Under the pieces are notes generated by a model. The model saw nothing but the letters and a program-made list of their open reading frames with translations. It had not been told where the DNA came from and ran no database searches. The translations under genes and the position numbers were made by a program. A stretch of DNA of 64,000 bases from contig NC_135236.1 of NCBI RefSeq assembly GCF_051348905.1, positions 68,399,042-68,463,041 on the forward strand, in the 5' to 3' direction. The DNA is from Ranitomeya variabilis. Taxonomy: Eukaryota > Chordata > Amphibia > Anura > Dendrobatidae. This document shows positions 29,601 through 40,789 of this stretch, one piece after another. Within the stretch, counting starts at the first letter, position 1. Each line of letters starts with the position of its first letter.

Positions 29601-32317
29601 CAGCGGTTTTGCACTACGGATTTATCAAATCCGCTGCGGAAAATTCCGCAATGGAATCCGCAATGTGTGCACATGGCCTTACACAGCCTCATCCAGGCCA
29701 TCAAAACATTAATTTACACGAACAGTAAACACCATAAAGAGAAAAAAAAAATCAGACTTTTTTCCATGACCATACCCCCCCCCCCAAAAAAAAAAAATAG
29801 AATAAAAACTAATCAATACATTGTAAGTACTATATTTTTCGGACAATAAAAAGCACCCTGAATTTAGAAGAGGAAAATAGGAAAATAATTATTTCAATAT
29901 AAAAACGTTGGTCCGTCTGAGTCTCACGGTTGGCATGATTTTGGTGATTCCAAACTTTTGCAATTATTACATTATTTTGTATTTTTATTTTTTTCATTTA
30001 AGTGGTGAATAACAATTCTAAAGTTTGGAAGAGGAGAAAAAATAATTGATTTGTGCGGTCATTTCCTGAGACCTGTCACATTTTTATTTTTTACTGGATG
30101 AGGCAGTGCCGGCGGGGGCTTCTTTTCTTTGTCCTGAGCTGACTGTTTTATACCAAATTGGGGTGCCATATTTTTTGGATTGAAAGATGCACTTTCTTTC
30201 CCCAAAATTTGGGAGGAAAATGGGGGTGCGTCTTAGGCCGGCGTCACACTGGCGAGTTTTACGGACGTAAGAGCGCAGAAACTACGTCCGTAAAACTCGC
30301 ATAACATACGGCACAATTATTCTCAATGGGGCTGCTCCTATTAGCCGTATATTACGGTTCAGTATTATACGGCTTTCTACGGCCGTACAAAATCGCAGCA
30401 TGCTGCGTTTGTCAGCGTACTGCGCAAAAAAATCGCCAATGAAAGTCTATGGGGGCGAGAAAAATACGGATTCCACACGGACCTGCAGTGTGACTTGCGA
30501 GAAATACGCAGCGGTGTTAGTGAAAAGTCGGTAATTCAATTGCCGGCTTTTCATTTCTCCTGCACAAACCCGACAGGATATGAGACATGGTTTACATACA
30601 GTAAACCATCTCATATCCCCCTTTTTTTTGCATATTCCACACTACTAATGTTAGTAGTGTGTATGTGCAAAATTTCAGCGCTGTAGCTGCTGAAATAAAG
30701 GGTTAAATGGCGGAAAAAATTGGCGTGGGCTCCCGCGCAATTTTCTCCGCCAGAGCGGTAAAGCCAGTGACTGAGGGTAGATATTAATAGCCAGGAGAGG
30801 GTCCATGGTTATTGGCCCCCCCGTGGCTAAAAACATCTGCCCCCAGCCACCCCAGAAAAGGCACATCTGGAAGATGCGCCTATTCTGGCACTTGGCCACT
30901 CTCTTCCCACTCCCTGTAGCGGTGGGATATGGGGTAATGAAGGGTTAATGCCACCTTGCTATTGGAAGGTGACATTAAGCCAGATTAATGATGGAGAGGC
31001 GTCAATTATGACACCTATCCATTATTAATCCAATTGTAGGAAAGGGTTAAAAAACACACACACACACATGATTGAAAAGTATTTTAATGAAATAAACACA
31101 GCGGTTGTTGTAATAATTTATTGTTCTCTCAAATCCATTTGCAGTCCCTCGCTTGGCAACATAATAAACGCACAAGATACATACCTTCTGATGTACTGTC
31201 AGGTCCAACGATGTAATCCATCTGAAGGGGTTAACTAATATTACAAGCAGGAGCCCTGCTATAATGCAGCTGTGCTCCGTGCTTGTAATTCCCCTGCGAA
31301 TGAATGAAATGTAGGTCATTGACCTACATTTCCTTCAGTCGCGGTGATGCGCCCCCTGGTGGATGTCCTCATATGACCTGGAGCGTGGGAAAAAGTTCCC
31401 AGGCTGCAGTTCATGAGAACATCCACCAGAGGGCGCCTCACCGCGAATGAATGAAATGTAGGTCAATGACCTACATTTCATTCATTCACAGGGGAATTAC
31501 AAGCACGGAGCACAGCTGCATTATAGCAGGGCTCCTGCTTGTAATATTAGTTAACCCCTTCAGATGGATTACATCGTTGGACCTGACAGTACATCAGAAG
31601 GTATGTATCTTGTGCGTTTATTATGTTGCCAAGCGAGGGACTGCAAATGGATTTGAGAGAACAATAAATTATTACAACAACCGCTGTGTTTATTTCATTA
31701 AAATACTTTTCAATCATGTGTGTGTGTGTTTTTTAACCCTTTCCTACAATTGGATTAATAATGGATAGGTGTCATAATTGACGCCTCTCCATCATTAATC
31801 TGGCTTAATGTCACCTTCCAATAGCAAGGTGGCATTAACCCTTCATTACCCCATATCCCACCGCTACAGGGAGTGGGAAGAGAGTGGCCAAGTGCCAGAA
31901 TAGGCGCATCTTCCAGATGTGCCTTTTCTGGGGTGGCTGGGAGCAGATGTTTTTAGCCACGGGGGGGCCAATAACCATGGACCCTCTCCTGGCTATTAAT
32001 ATCTGCCCTCAGTCACTGGCTTTACCGCTCTGGCGGAGAAAATTGCGCGGGAGCCCACGCCAATTTTTTCCGCCATTTAACCCTTTATTTTAGCAGCTAC
32101 AGCGCTGAAATTTTGCACATACACACTACTAACATTAGTAGTGTGGAATATGCAAAAAAAAAGGGGATATGAGATGGTTTACTATATGTAAACCATGTCT
32201 CATATCCTGTCGGGTTTGTGCAGGAGAAATGAAAAGCCGGCAATTGAATTAGCGGCTGTTCACAGATATCGCGCTGAATGAAATCTAAATACAGAATATA
32301 TATATATGTGTCTCAAT

Positions 32318-32349
<32 letters not shown>

Positions 32350-35300
32350 CTGTATATATGTTTTAATGAACATTTGAGCACATAAATCCATTAGATGTCG
32401 GTTTTGCAAGCCTGCGAGAAAATATCGCAGTACGGATGCCATACGGATTACATACGGAGGATGCCATGCGCAAAATACGCTGACACACCCTGCCTACGGA
32501 TCACTATTTTGGGAACATTTCACCGTATTTCGGCCGTATTACGGCCGTAAAATACGGACCGTATTGTCTTACGCCGAGTGTGACGCCGGCCTTATAGTCT
32601 GAATGTAGCTTACCAAGGGGGGAGGGGTGTGGGGTGTGGAGATGATGCAGACCCTAGGTAGGGAGGGGAAGGTTGAACCATTGATCTCCGGGCGGTGCGA
32701 ATCAGGAGCCGAGTCCCTGCTGCACTCATTGATCTCCTGGCGGTGGGCTTCAGTAAATTGGTGCATGTGCAGAATAAGATCCTGGCTTGGATCCACCGCC
32801 CCTTGGTAAGCTACATTCAGACTATAAGACGCACCCCCATTTTCCTCCCAAGTTTTGGGGGAAAGAAAGTGCATCTTACAATCCAAAAAATATGGTACCC
32901 CAATTTAGTATAAAACAGTCAGCTCAGAATACAGAAAAGAAGCCCCCGCACTGCCCCATCCACAAAAAAATAAAAATGTTACATGTCTCGGAAAATGGAG
33001 GCACAAAACAATTTTTCTTTCTTTTTACAAACCTTAGAATTGTTATCCACATAAAAAACAAACACTGGCAGCCATGGACATAGCCCTCACCTCAATGACT
33101 TCAGCATCTGTAGTGTAGAGGTGGTTCCGAAGGGCGTGGTACACAACCAGGGCCCGATTATACTGCCGCAGCTCCGCCGCCGGCTGTGGGGGGAGATACG
33201 AGTATTAGAGAGGTCCGCACTATTCCCCCAACTGATGAATAATAATAATGTTATCTATATTTCCATATGTACAAACACAGCAAAGAGGTTTGACTTCACG
33301 ATGAAGGACAACTCTTGGAGAGGTCACAGCCCCACTTTTGAGGTCCTTAAGTGTAACCCTCCCAGACCAGTCATTCCTGGCATATCCTATCGATTTGCCT
33401 TCAATGCCAGTAATTGGAATACCCCTTTAAGTCATGGTGCCCATAAGCAGCAGGCTGGACGTGCCCCCACCGTGTGATCACTGAGAAGACGACGACCATG
33501 GTCTCACCACGTTCCTGATGATGTGGTGCAGGCATCGGATGCCCAGCACCTTGTTCTCCAGCTTGTAATCGTCGGAGAAGAGGAGCGAGGGCGGCATCAC
33601 CCTACTGAGGAAGTCGGAGAGCCACGGCCGAGGCACCCGGAACAGCATCCAGGAGAAGACGAGCTTGGCCTCCGGGTGCGACTCCCATGTGTCTCTGCAA
33701 TAAAACAGACGATGGATTACTGATCCGGGGGCTAACGAGACTGTGGAGTGCTGCTGCACGGCTGTGCAAGGCTCTGTACTAAGGAGAGTCCGCCCTGCCT
33801 TGTGCACGAGCCCAATACTCTACCCACGTAGCCCCCCATATCAGAAATCACGCCACGGGCCGCCGGACTCTGTATGGGCAGAATCTCTCCCGTGCGGCCC
33901 CGAACTGTGGTAACTCCACTCTGCCTTGTGCATGAGCTCCAAGGGGCCATGTCTGCCTCTGCCATCAGCGGACCCCATCAGTAAGGATGCCCAAAGTGTA
34001 AGCATCTGTAGTCGGGACGCGTCTGTGGTTGGGGGCAATTAAAGACAGCCACTGTGACAATTTCCAGACAGGCAACTATAAGGGTCGGGCCTCATGGATC
34101 AGTAGATAATCATGTTGGCAAAGAATGCAAATAGCAGTACCAGGGCCCCCGGGAGATGCCTTGTGTGGCCCTAACCCCATGAGGCTGTAAGGCAACTAGG
34201 CCGGAGGGGGCAGCGAGGCTGTACGGTAACTAGGCCGGAGGGGGGCAGCGAGGCTGTACGGTAACTAGGCCGGAGGAGGGCAGCGAGGCTGTACGGTACC
34301 TAGGCCGGAGGAGGGCAGCGAGGCTGTACGGTACCTAGGCCGGAGGAGGGCAGCGAGGCTGTACGGTACCTAGGCCGGAGGGGGCAGCGAGGCTGTACGG
34401 TAACTAGGCCGGAGGGGGCAGCGAGGCTGTACGGTAACTAGGCCGGAGGGGGCAGCGAGGCTGTACGGTAACTAGGCCGGAGGGGGGCAGCGAGGCTGTA
34501 CGGTAACTAGGCCGGAGGGGGGCAGCGAGGCTGTACGGTAACTAGGTGGGAGGGGGGCAGCGAGGCTGTACGGTACCTAGGCCGGAGGGCGGCAGCGAGG
34601 CTGTACGGTACCTAGGCCGGAGGGGGGCAGCGAGGCTGTACGGTAACTAGGCTGGAGGGGGGCAGCGAGGCTGTACGGTACCTAGGCCGGAGGGGGGCAG
34701 CGAGGCTGTACGGTAACTAGGCCGGAGGGGGGCAGCGAGGCTGTACGGTACCTAGGTGGGAGGGGGGCAGCGAGGCTGTACGGTACCTAGGCCGGAGGGG
34801 GGCAGCGAGGCTGTACGGTACCTAGGCCGGAGGGGGGCAGCGAGGCTGTACGGTACCTAGGCCGGAGGGGGGCAGCGAGGCTGTACGGTACCTAGGCCGG
34901 AGGGCGGCAGCGAGGCTGTACGGTAACTAGGCCGGAGGGGGGCAGCGAGGCTGTACGGTACCTAGGCCGGAGGGGGGCAGTGACATAGGACATATCAGTG
35001 TTGTGATATCCTAGCTCTGCCCTGCGCATCCTGCAGTCACGCCCTTCGCCCCTCACACAGTCCTCACTTGCGGAGTCGGGGTCCCAGCAGCCGCAGGGCC
35101 TCCCTGTAGGTGTTGTAGGGCTGCTCCGGGTGCCCCTCCAGCAGTGCAGACACCGATGTGCACTGTGACACCTCCAGGAGAGATCGCAGCAGCCGATTGG
35201 CCAGACGGCGGGACTGCGCGTTGCTCCACGGCGTGTCGTGAATATGGGCCCCGCACAGGAGCAGCAGAGGAGCTGCAGCACAGCGCAGAACACACTGCGG

Positions 35301-35831
35301 GTCTATTATCTCTGACACCAGCTCCCCGTCACAGTCCACCATTGATTTAGGGGTCCCATCACTTTTAATACGGGCATCATTTGTCTCTTTTGTTAATGCA
35401 GGGGCTCCTCCACCAGAACCAGGCGATGCAGGGGCCACATGTTCCTCCTCCTGCGATAAACTCGCCCCTTGTCCATTTTCATTTACGAGCACTCCATCCA
35501 ATCCCCCCTCCAGCCCGGAGCCGCCACATTTCCCAGCTTCCTCTGCGCTGTCGGCCTTCAGCTCTTGTTCCGCCTCTGCGGCGCTGATGTGATGACCACG
35601 TGATGCTGCCGCAGCCTCCAGGAGCAATAGAGAGGCCTGGACCGCCGCTGCCGCTCTGGCCGGAACTTCTCTATTGTCACTTCCATCCTCCGGACCAGGT
35701 GCCGCCCAGAAAACTAAAGCCTGTAGGAGCTCCGTGCAGCCGGCCGGGGTGCGGGGGAGAGCGGGAGCACGACCGAGACAAGCACAGAGTCCGGCAAGCG
35801 CACGTGCCAGAGGAGGCTCAGCAGCTGCCAT
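26688..35831 (-). CDS. TTI2: TTI2, TELO2-interacting protein 2 (7 coding exons)
   Basis: TTI2 joins TELO2 and TTI1 in the TTT complex, which with HSP90 and R2TP matures PIKK kinases (mTOR, ATM, ATR, DNA-PK). Coding exons on the minus strand: 35831-35068, 33694-33508, 33183-33091, 29078-28888, 28651-28508, 27184-27022, 26801-26688. All introns are GT/AG and the phases sum to 1656 nt, 551 aa (human 508). Exon 1 is Ala/Pro/Glu-rich and poorly conserved until TWSNAQSRRL-like helices and the end YREALRLLGPRL. Later exons match the family clearly: KLVFSWMLFRVPRPWLSDFL, ENKVLGIRCLHHIIRNV, QYNRALVVYHALRNHLYT, LTHMEMEHRLALRRLYARSL, RVIVGYLEV, LLLKALLKLIYELS, LLLLDHCSQGQVK. These are HEAT-like helical repeats. 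No break was found. It is convergent with MAK16. Confidence 0.95.
29315..29690. mobile_element. Palindromic MITE with AAGGCTATGTGCACAC ends in TTI2 intron 3
   Basis: The left end TAAGGCTATGTGCACACACT pairs with the right end GTGTGCACATGGCCTTA. The interior is dominated by CCGCAGCGG-type palindromic words. It is non-coding and common in frogs as I recall. Confidence 0.75.
29825..33010. mobile_element. Outer palindromic MITE, split by an inner element (TTI2 intron 3)
   Basis: Left part 29825-30236 and right part 32592-33010 are inverted to each other: GGGGTGCGTCTTA before 30237 matches, inverted, TAAGACGCACCCCC near 32828, and CAAATTGGGGTGCCATATTT near 30154 matches AAATATGGTACCCCAATTT near 32888. 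Both carry GTATAAAACAGTCAGCTC-type words. The inner element at 30237-32591 divides it after a TTA trinucleotide that recurs on the other side. Confidence 0.7.
30237..32591. mobile_element. Giant palindromic element, PIF/Harbinger-type MITE with TTA target duplication
   Basis: The ends GGCCGGCGTCACACTGGCG and, inverted, GGCCGGCGTCACACTCGGCG are flanked by TTA on both sides, the 3-bp duplication of PIF/Harbinger. The central part is a near-perfect inverted repeat: about 30535-31365 against 31412-32245, with arms of about 830 bp around a 47-bp spacer. The terminal 300 bp on each side are less alike. The two arms encode almost the same 90-residue frame in opposite directions, which reflects the palindrome and not a gene. 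An (AT)n run lies at about 32310-32352. Confidence 0.8.
34190..34980. repeat. Minisatellite in TTI2 intron 1, 35-bp unit, about 22 copies
   Basis: The unit is GGCAGCGAGGCTGTACGGTA followed by ACTAGGCCGGAGGGG. Copies differ mainly at TAACTAG versus TACCTAG and in the length of the G run. It is non-coding. Confidence 0.93.
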
Positions 35832-35868
35832 GCCAACGCCGGAACTGCACGACCAGCGGATACTAACT

Positions 35869-36013
35869 GGCGGCCATATTAACTCCTGGCAGCGCGGCCG
35901 GTGGCCATATTAACTCCTGGTAGTGTTTCTGGCGGCCATATTAACTCCTGCTGGTGTTTCTGGCGGCCATATTAACTCCTGGAAGCGCAGCCGGCGGTCA
36001 TATTAACTCCTGG
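35869..36013 (-). promoter_or_regulatory. Five tandem YY1-like motifs upstream of TTI2
   Basis: GGCCATATTAACTCCTGG is repeated five times (starts near 35872, 35903, 35933, 35964 and 35995) with a period of about 31 bp, usually preceded by GGC. The core CCATATT fits the YY1 core CCATNTT. The array begins only about 38 bp upstream of the TTI2 start codon, so the transcription start is probably inside or just before it. Binding by YY1 is inferred from the motif; the third core position differs from the extended GGCGGC consensus. Confidence 0.55.
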
Positions 36014-36436
36014 CAGTAATGGAGGAATGTCCTCACATGAGGGAAATGGCCTGAATTTAGCCACACAGTGCTTATGGTGCGTCCGTCCGTGCTGCACAGG
36101 TGACTGACTTCCCATGTGGTTCCCCAAAATTATTATCCTGGGCAGGGCAGTTTCTAGCCCAAAAATGACACAGGGCGAGAGTAGGAAATTTCTCCCCCCC
36201 CCCCCCCCCCCCCGGCACCGAAAATAATAAACATTATTTTTGTGGGCTTGAGTAATAAATAGAGAGCAGGCTTGTATCTTCCCTTTTTTTAATAAATTAT
36301 AATTTGCCTTTAACTTATATAGAACTTGGGGAAAAGGGACAAGTATGCTAATTATTAACGGTGAGAACAAAGTTGTAGGTAAATAATATCTATTAATTAT
36401 TTTGGAAACAGATCCTAAAAATTGTAGGTTGCAGAT

Positions 36437-37150
36437 TTATGAGAAACTGACTCTTCTAGATTTAGCCGCTGCAAAAGCATTAATAGCTTCCGAATAATTC
36501 AGCTTTTCTGCCAGTTCATTTTCTAATTCCAGGTCACATTTACTAATCTCTTCTAAAAGGAGATTGGCGAGACTTTCCCCAGATGTATCAGTAGCAGGAC
36601 GATAGCCAATAAAATGTTCCTTTATTGCTACGTGATCATCATCTATATCAACAAATCTTAAGGTGTATGACAACTGTTCAGTGTGACCTGCATCTTGTGT
36701 GCAGTCCAACATTATTGAAAAATACTTAGATCTTTTGGCTTTTTCTAGAATACATTTCTTCACCTGAGAGGCCATCAAGCAGATAATTTCATTTTGAATT
36801 AAATTTCCACAGTAATGTGTATGGATTTCCTGGGAAGTAATTCGTTTTAAATGATCTCTCATTACTGGTTCAAATTTTCCAAGAAGCTCTATAAGCCCAA
36901 GGAAATGTCCATTATTTGGTGTAAACAATGTATTTGACGATCCTCGAAAAGCTAAATTATTGGTTGCCAGGTATACAGTTACTGCCATAACTCTTTCCAA
37001 CACTTCTCGCCTGGGTGAGGATGCCACCAGACTGCCAAAGATGAGGTAAGTCAGCTGGGCCCCCTCCCGGGTTTCATGCTGTGGGGCATGCCAAATCAGC
37101 ATGCCCCAAGGGTGGTTGGGGGGGGGGCAGGTGTGGGGGTCCCCATCCAA
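36437..37150 (-). pseudogene. hAT transposase fragment (ZMYM1-like group)
   Basis: Residues from about 45 onward (37018 down to 36440) read like the middle of hAT transposases that resemble ZMYM1: LRGSS-type AFRGSSNTLF, LLGKFEPVMRDHL, GNLIQNEIICLMASQVKK, RSKYFSIMLDCTQD (a catalytic Asp region), TEQLSYTLRFVD and DTSGESLANLL. The first 44 residues look like unrelated repeat sequence, with a splice-acceptor-like CTTTGGCAG just before the homologous part. The N-terminal zinc finger and the C-terminal dimerisation region with the last catalytic Glu are absent. It is therefore a non-functional remnant. Confidence 0.75.
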
Positions 37151-37744
37151 AAAAAAAGGCTAGCCCAACCCATCCCATCCCTCAGACCCCCTCACCTGTT
37201 CAGTGTGTCAGTGCCCTCTGCCCTCTGAGTCTGAGCGCGCTCAGACTGCTAAATGGGGCTGCTGGGAAGGGAAGGACTAATCCATAGGCAGGGGGTGGGC
37301 ATTTTTGCTATACTGCTACCACTGTCAGACTAGACTGCAGCCTGTCCTGTCCAGCATTGAAATTGGCAACAGCCAGGCAGCCTAGTCTGACAGTGATAGT
37401 GTGTGTGCTTAGCTCTTTGATCACTGTCTCAGGGAGCGCCCGTGCTCAGCCGAGAGCGCGGCGCCCCTGCTATCAGTGTGGGAGTGGCCGAGCTGCCTCA
37501 TCCTGGCTGTTCATTCTCGCTGTTCATCCAGCGCGGAGCGGAGGTGAGTCATACCTCCCAACTTTTGAAGATGGGAAAGAGGGACAAAGTTTGCGGCGCG
37601 CTTTGCGCGCCGCGGCAAATTTTAGGCCACGCCTCTGACCACACCCATTCATAATTAGTCACACCCATATCCACATCCCAACCACACCCATTTAGCACTG
37701 CCGATCACACTGTTTCATATACAATAATTATAAACAAAAAAATA

Positions 37745-38850
37745 TGGCCACACAGTGCCCCATACTGTATAATGGCCACACATGATGCTCCATACTGTAT
37801 AATGAACACACATGACGCTCCATACTGTATAATGGCCACACATGATGCTCCATACTGTATAATGAACACACATGATGCTCCATACTGTATGACCGCACAT
37901 GATGCTCCATACTGTATAATGACCGCACATGATGCTCCATACTGTATAATGACCCCACATGATGCTCCATACTGTATAATGGCCGCACATGATGCTCCAT
38001 ACTGTATAATGAACACACATGATGCTCCATACTGTATGACCGCAAATGATGCTCCATACTGTATAATGACCGCACATGATGCTCCAGACTGTATAATGAC
38101 CGCACATGATGCTCCATACTGTATAATGACCCCACATGATGCTCCATACTGTATAATGACCGCACATGATGCTCCATACTGTATAATGACCGCACATGAT
38201 GCTCCATACTGTATGACCGCAAATGATGCTCCATACTGTATAATGACCGCACATGATGCTCCAGACTGTATAATGACCGCACATGATGCTCCAGACTGTA
38301 TAATGACCGCACATGATGCTCCAGACTGTATAATGACCGCACATGATGCTCCAGACTGTATAATGACCGCACATGATGCTCCAGACTGTATAATGACCGC
38401 ACATGATGCTCCAGACTGTATAATGACCGCACATGATGCTCCATACTGTATAATGGCCGCACATGATGCTCCATACTGTATAATGGCCACACATGATGCT
38501 CCATACTGTATAATGGCCGCACATGATGCTCCATACTGTATAATGGCCACACATGATGCTCCATACTGTATAATGACCGCACATGATGCTCCATACTGTA
38601 TAATGACCGCACATGATGCTCCATACTGTACAATGACCGCACATGATGCTCCATATTGTATAATGACCGCACATGATGCTCCATACTGTATAATGACCGC
38701 ACATGATGCTCCATACTGTATAATGGCCACACATAATGCTCCATACTGTATAATGACCGCACATGATGCTCCATACTGTATAATGACCGCACATGATGCT
38801 CCATATTGTATAATGACCACACATGATGCTCCATACTGTATAATGACATA
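37745..38850. repeat. 30-bp minisatellite in copy A, about 36 units
   Basis: The unit is CATGATGCTCCATACTGTAT followed by AATGACCGCA. Variants are GGCCAC, GAACAC and GACCCC; a few units lose 3 bp. The period of 30 keeps several frames open on both strands for 370-670 codons, which explains the very long but meaningless open frames. Confidence 0.95.
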
Positions 38851-38859
38851 CAGGCACGC

Positions 38860-39785
38860 AGCTCACACACAGGCACGCAGCTCACACGCACGCAGCTCAC
38901 AAACACATGCAGCTTTGACACAAATGCATCACACACGCAGCCATCACACACACACGCAGCCATCACACACACACACACGCAGCCATCACACACACACACA
39001 CGCAGCCATCACACACACACACGCAGCCATCACACACACACACACACGCAGCCATCACACACACATGCAGCCATCACACACACACGCAGACATCACACAC
39101 GCAGCCATCACACACACACACACACACACGCAGCCATCACACACACACGCAGCCATCACACACACGCAGCCATCACACACACACAGCCATCACACACACA
39201 CAGCCATCACACACACACAGCCATCACACACACACAGCCATCACACACACACAGCCATCACACACACGCAGCCATCACACACACACAGCCATCACACACA
39301 CACGCAGCCATCACACACACGCAGCCATCACACACACGCAGCCATCACACACACGCAGCCATCACACACACGCAGCCATCACACACACACACGCAGCCAT
39401 CACACACACACGCAGCCATCACACACACAGCCATCACACACACACACGCAGCCATCACACACACACACACACGCGCAGCCATCACACATGCAGCCATCAC
39501 ACACACACGCAGCCATCACACACACACACGCAGCCATCACACACACACACGCAGCCATCACACACACACGCAGCCATCACACACACACACGCAGCCATCA
39601 CACACACACACACGCAGCCATCACACACACACACACGCAGCCATCACACACACACAGCCATCACACACACACACGCAGCCATCACACACACGCAGCCATC
39701 ACACACACACACACGCAGCCATCACACACACACAGCCATCACACACACACACACGCAGCCATCACACACATCACACACACACAAT
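38860..39785. repeat. (CA)n-rich array with GCAGCCATCA units, copy A
   Basis: Units of CACACACGCAGCCATCA with variable CA-run length follow each other. It is directly joined to the 30-bp minisatellite and shares the plus-strand open frame by chance. Confidence 0.93.
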
Positions 39786-40789
39786 CTCCTCTGTGATGCA
39801 GGGGCGGCTGATGATGTCCATGTGCAGCTCTCTGCTGAAGTCTTCAGTCTCCTGCTCACAGCTCTGCACTATCCCGGCACCTCCCCCGTCTCTCCTTCTC
39901 TGCCGGGATAGCAGCTAAGAGCAGAAGCCGGAGCTCCGTGCACACACAGCCAGAGGTAGTGAATCGCTGACCTTTCTTCTTGATTGCTGCAGGCTCTCTC
40001 CTTCAGCGTGGCAGCGCCGCACAGGGGGCGGGAGGGGGGGGGGGTGTTGCGCGGGCGGTCAGGAGGCAGCTTTTATATAAAAAAAAAAAAAAACAGGCTC
40101 TCTCTACGTCCCGGAAGTGGGCGGGGCTTCACCGGCGGCCGCAAATTCGGGATTTTAAATGCCCGAAGCGGGACAGCGGGACCCCGGTGCCAAAGCGGGA
40201 CTGTCCCGCTGAAATCGGGACGGTTGGGAGGTATGGGTGAGTGGCGGCGCCGAGGTGGCCGCAACCATTATGTGCGGTGCGGGGGGGGGGGGCGCGGCGA
40301 CGCGAGGCGATGATCTGACCGCTCAGCTGTCAGATTTGCAGCTGAGTTCGGGCAGGGCGCGCCCGCGCTCAGCACTGAGCGCGGCATCCGCGCCCCTGAC
40401 AGCCCTTAAACAGCAGCAGCAGCGGGCAGGGGACCACCGGGGCCCGAGGCCTCTCCTGCGCCCCCCGGCCCCACGGCGCCCCGTGTGGCCGCCCTGCCCG
40501 CCCTGTTGAAGAAACGGCCCTGATCCTGGGGTTTTGCTCATACTTTGCCTCTACACATACTCATACCTCCCATTTGCCTCTACACATACTCATACCTCCC
40601 AACTTTTGAAGATGGGAAAGAGGGACAAAGTTTGCGGCGCGCTTCGCGCGCCGCGGCAAATTTTAGGCCACGCCTCTGACCACACCCATTCATAATTAGT
40701 CACACCCATATCCACGTCCCAAGCACACCCATTTAGCACTGCTGATCACACTGTTTCATATACAATAGTTATAAACAAAAAAATATGGC

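Larger units (their letters stand above)
37550..40235. mobile_element. Satellite-bearing non-autonomous transposon, copy A
   Basis: The ends CATACCTCCCAACTTTTG and, inverted, CATACCTCCCAACCGTCC are flanked by GGTGAGT at 37543-37549 and 40236-40242. Inside are a 30-bp minisatellite (37745-38850), a CACACGCAGCCAT array (38860-39785) and a GC-rich right part. It lies inside the hAT element at 36143-40522. No transposase is present. The superfamily is unsettled because the duplication length is 6-8 bp between the two copies. Confidence 0.8.
36143..40522 (-). mobile_element. hAT transposon with exact 8-bp target duplication, containing a later insertion
   Basis: The left end CAGGGCAGTTTCTAGCCC and the inverted right end CAGGGCCGTTTCTTC are flanked by ATCCTGGG at 36135-36142 and 40523-40530, an exact 8-bp duplication as expected for hAT. 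A hAT transposase fragment lies inside on the minus strand (36437-37018). A 2.69-kb unrelated element occupies 37550-40235, leaving about 1.7 kb of hAT sequence. A poly-C tract of more than 20 bases lies at about 36187-36213. Confidence 0.85.

Noticed and set aside
31047-31768. Two nearly identical 90-105 residue frames in opposite directions
   Set aside because: They are the two arms of the giant palindrome. There is no family resemblance or codon signal.
35840-36140. Search for a second U13 gene upstream of TTI2, where I recall the human gene
   Set aside because: None of the U13 blocks (TGATGATTGG, TTGTTACGAC, CACATTACCC) occurs there on either strand.
37705-38999. Three overlapping minus-strand frames of 371-423 codons, and similar ones at 40746-41918
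   Set aside because: All three frames are open at once in the same 30-bp array, which is the mark of a repeat artefact.
37772-39796. A 674-codon plus-strand open frame
   Set aside because: It is translation of a 30-bp minisatellite (THDAPYCIM periodicity) and a CA array (SHHTHTQP). The period is a multiple of three, so frames stay open on both strands; the content has no protein character.
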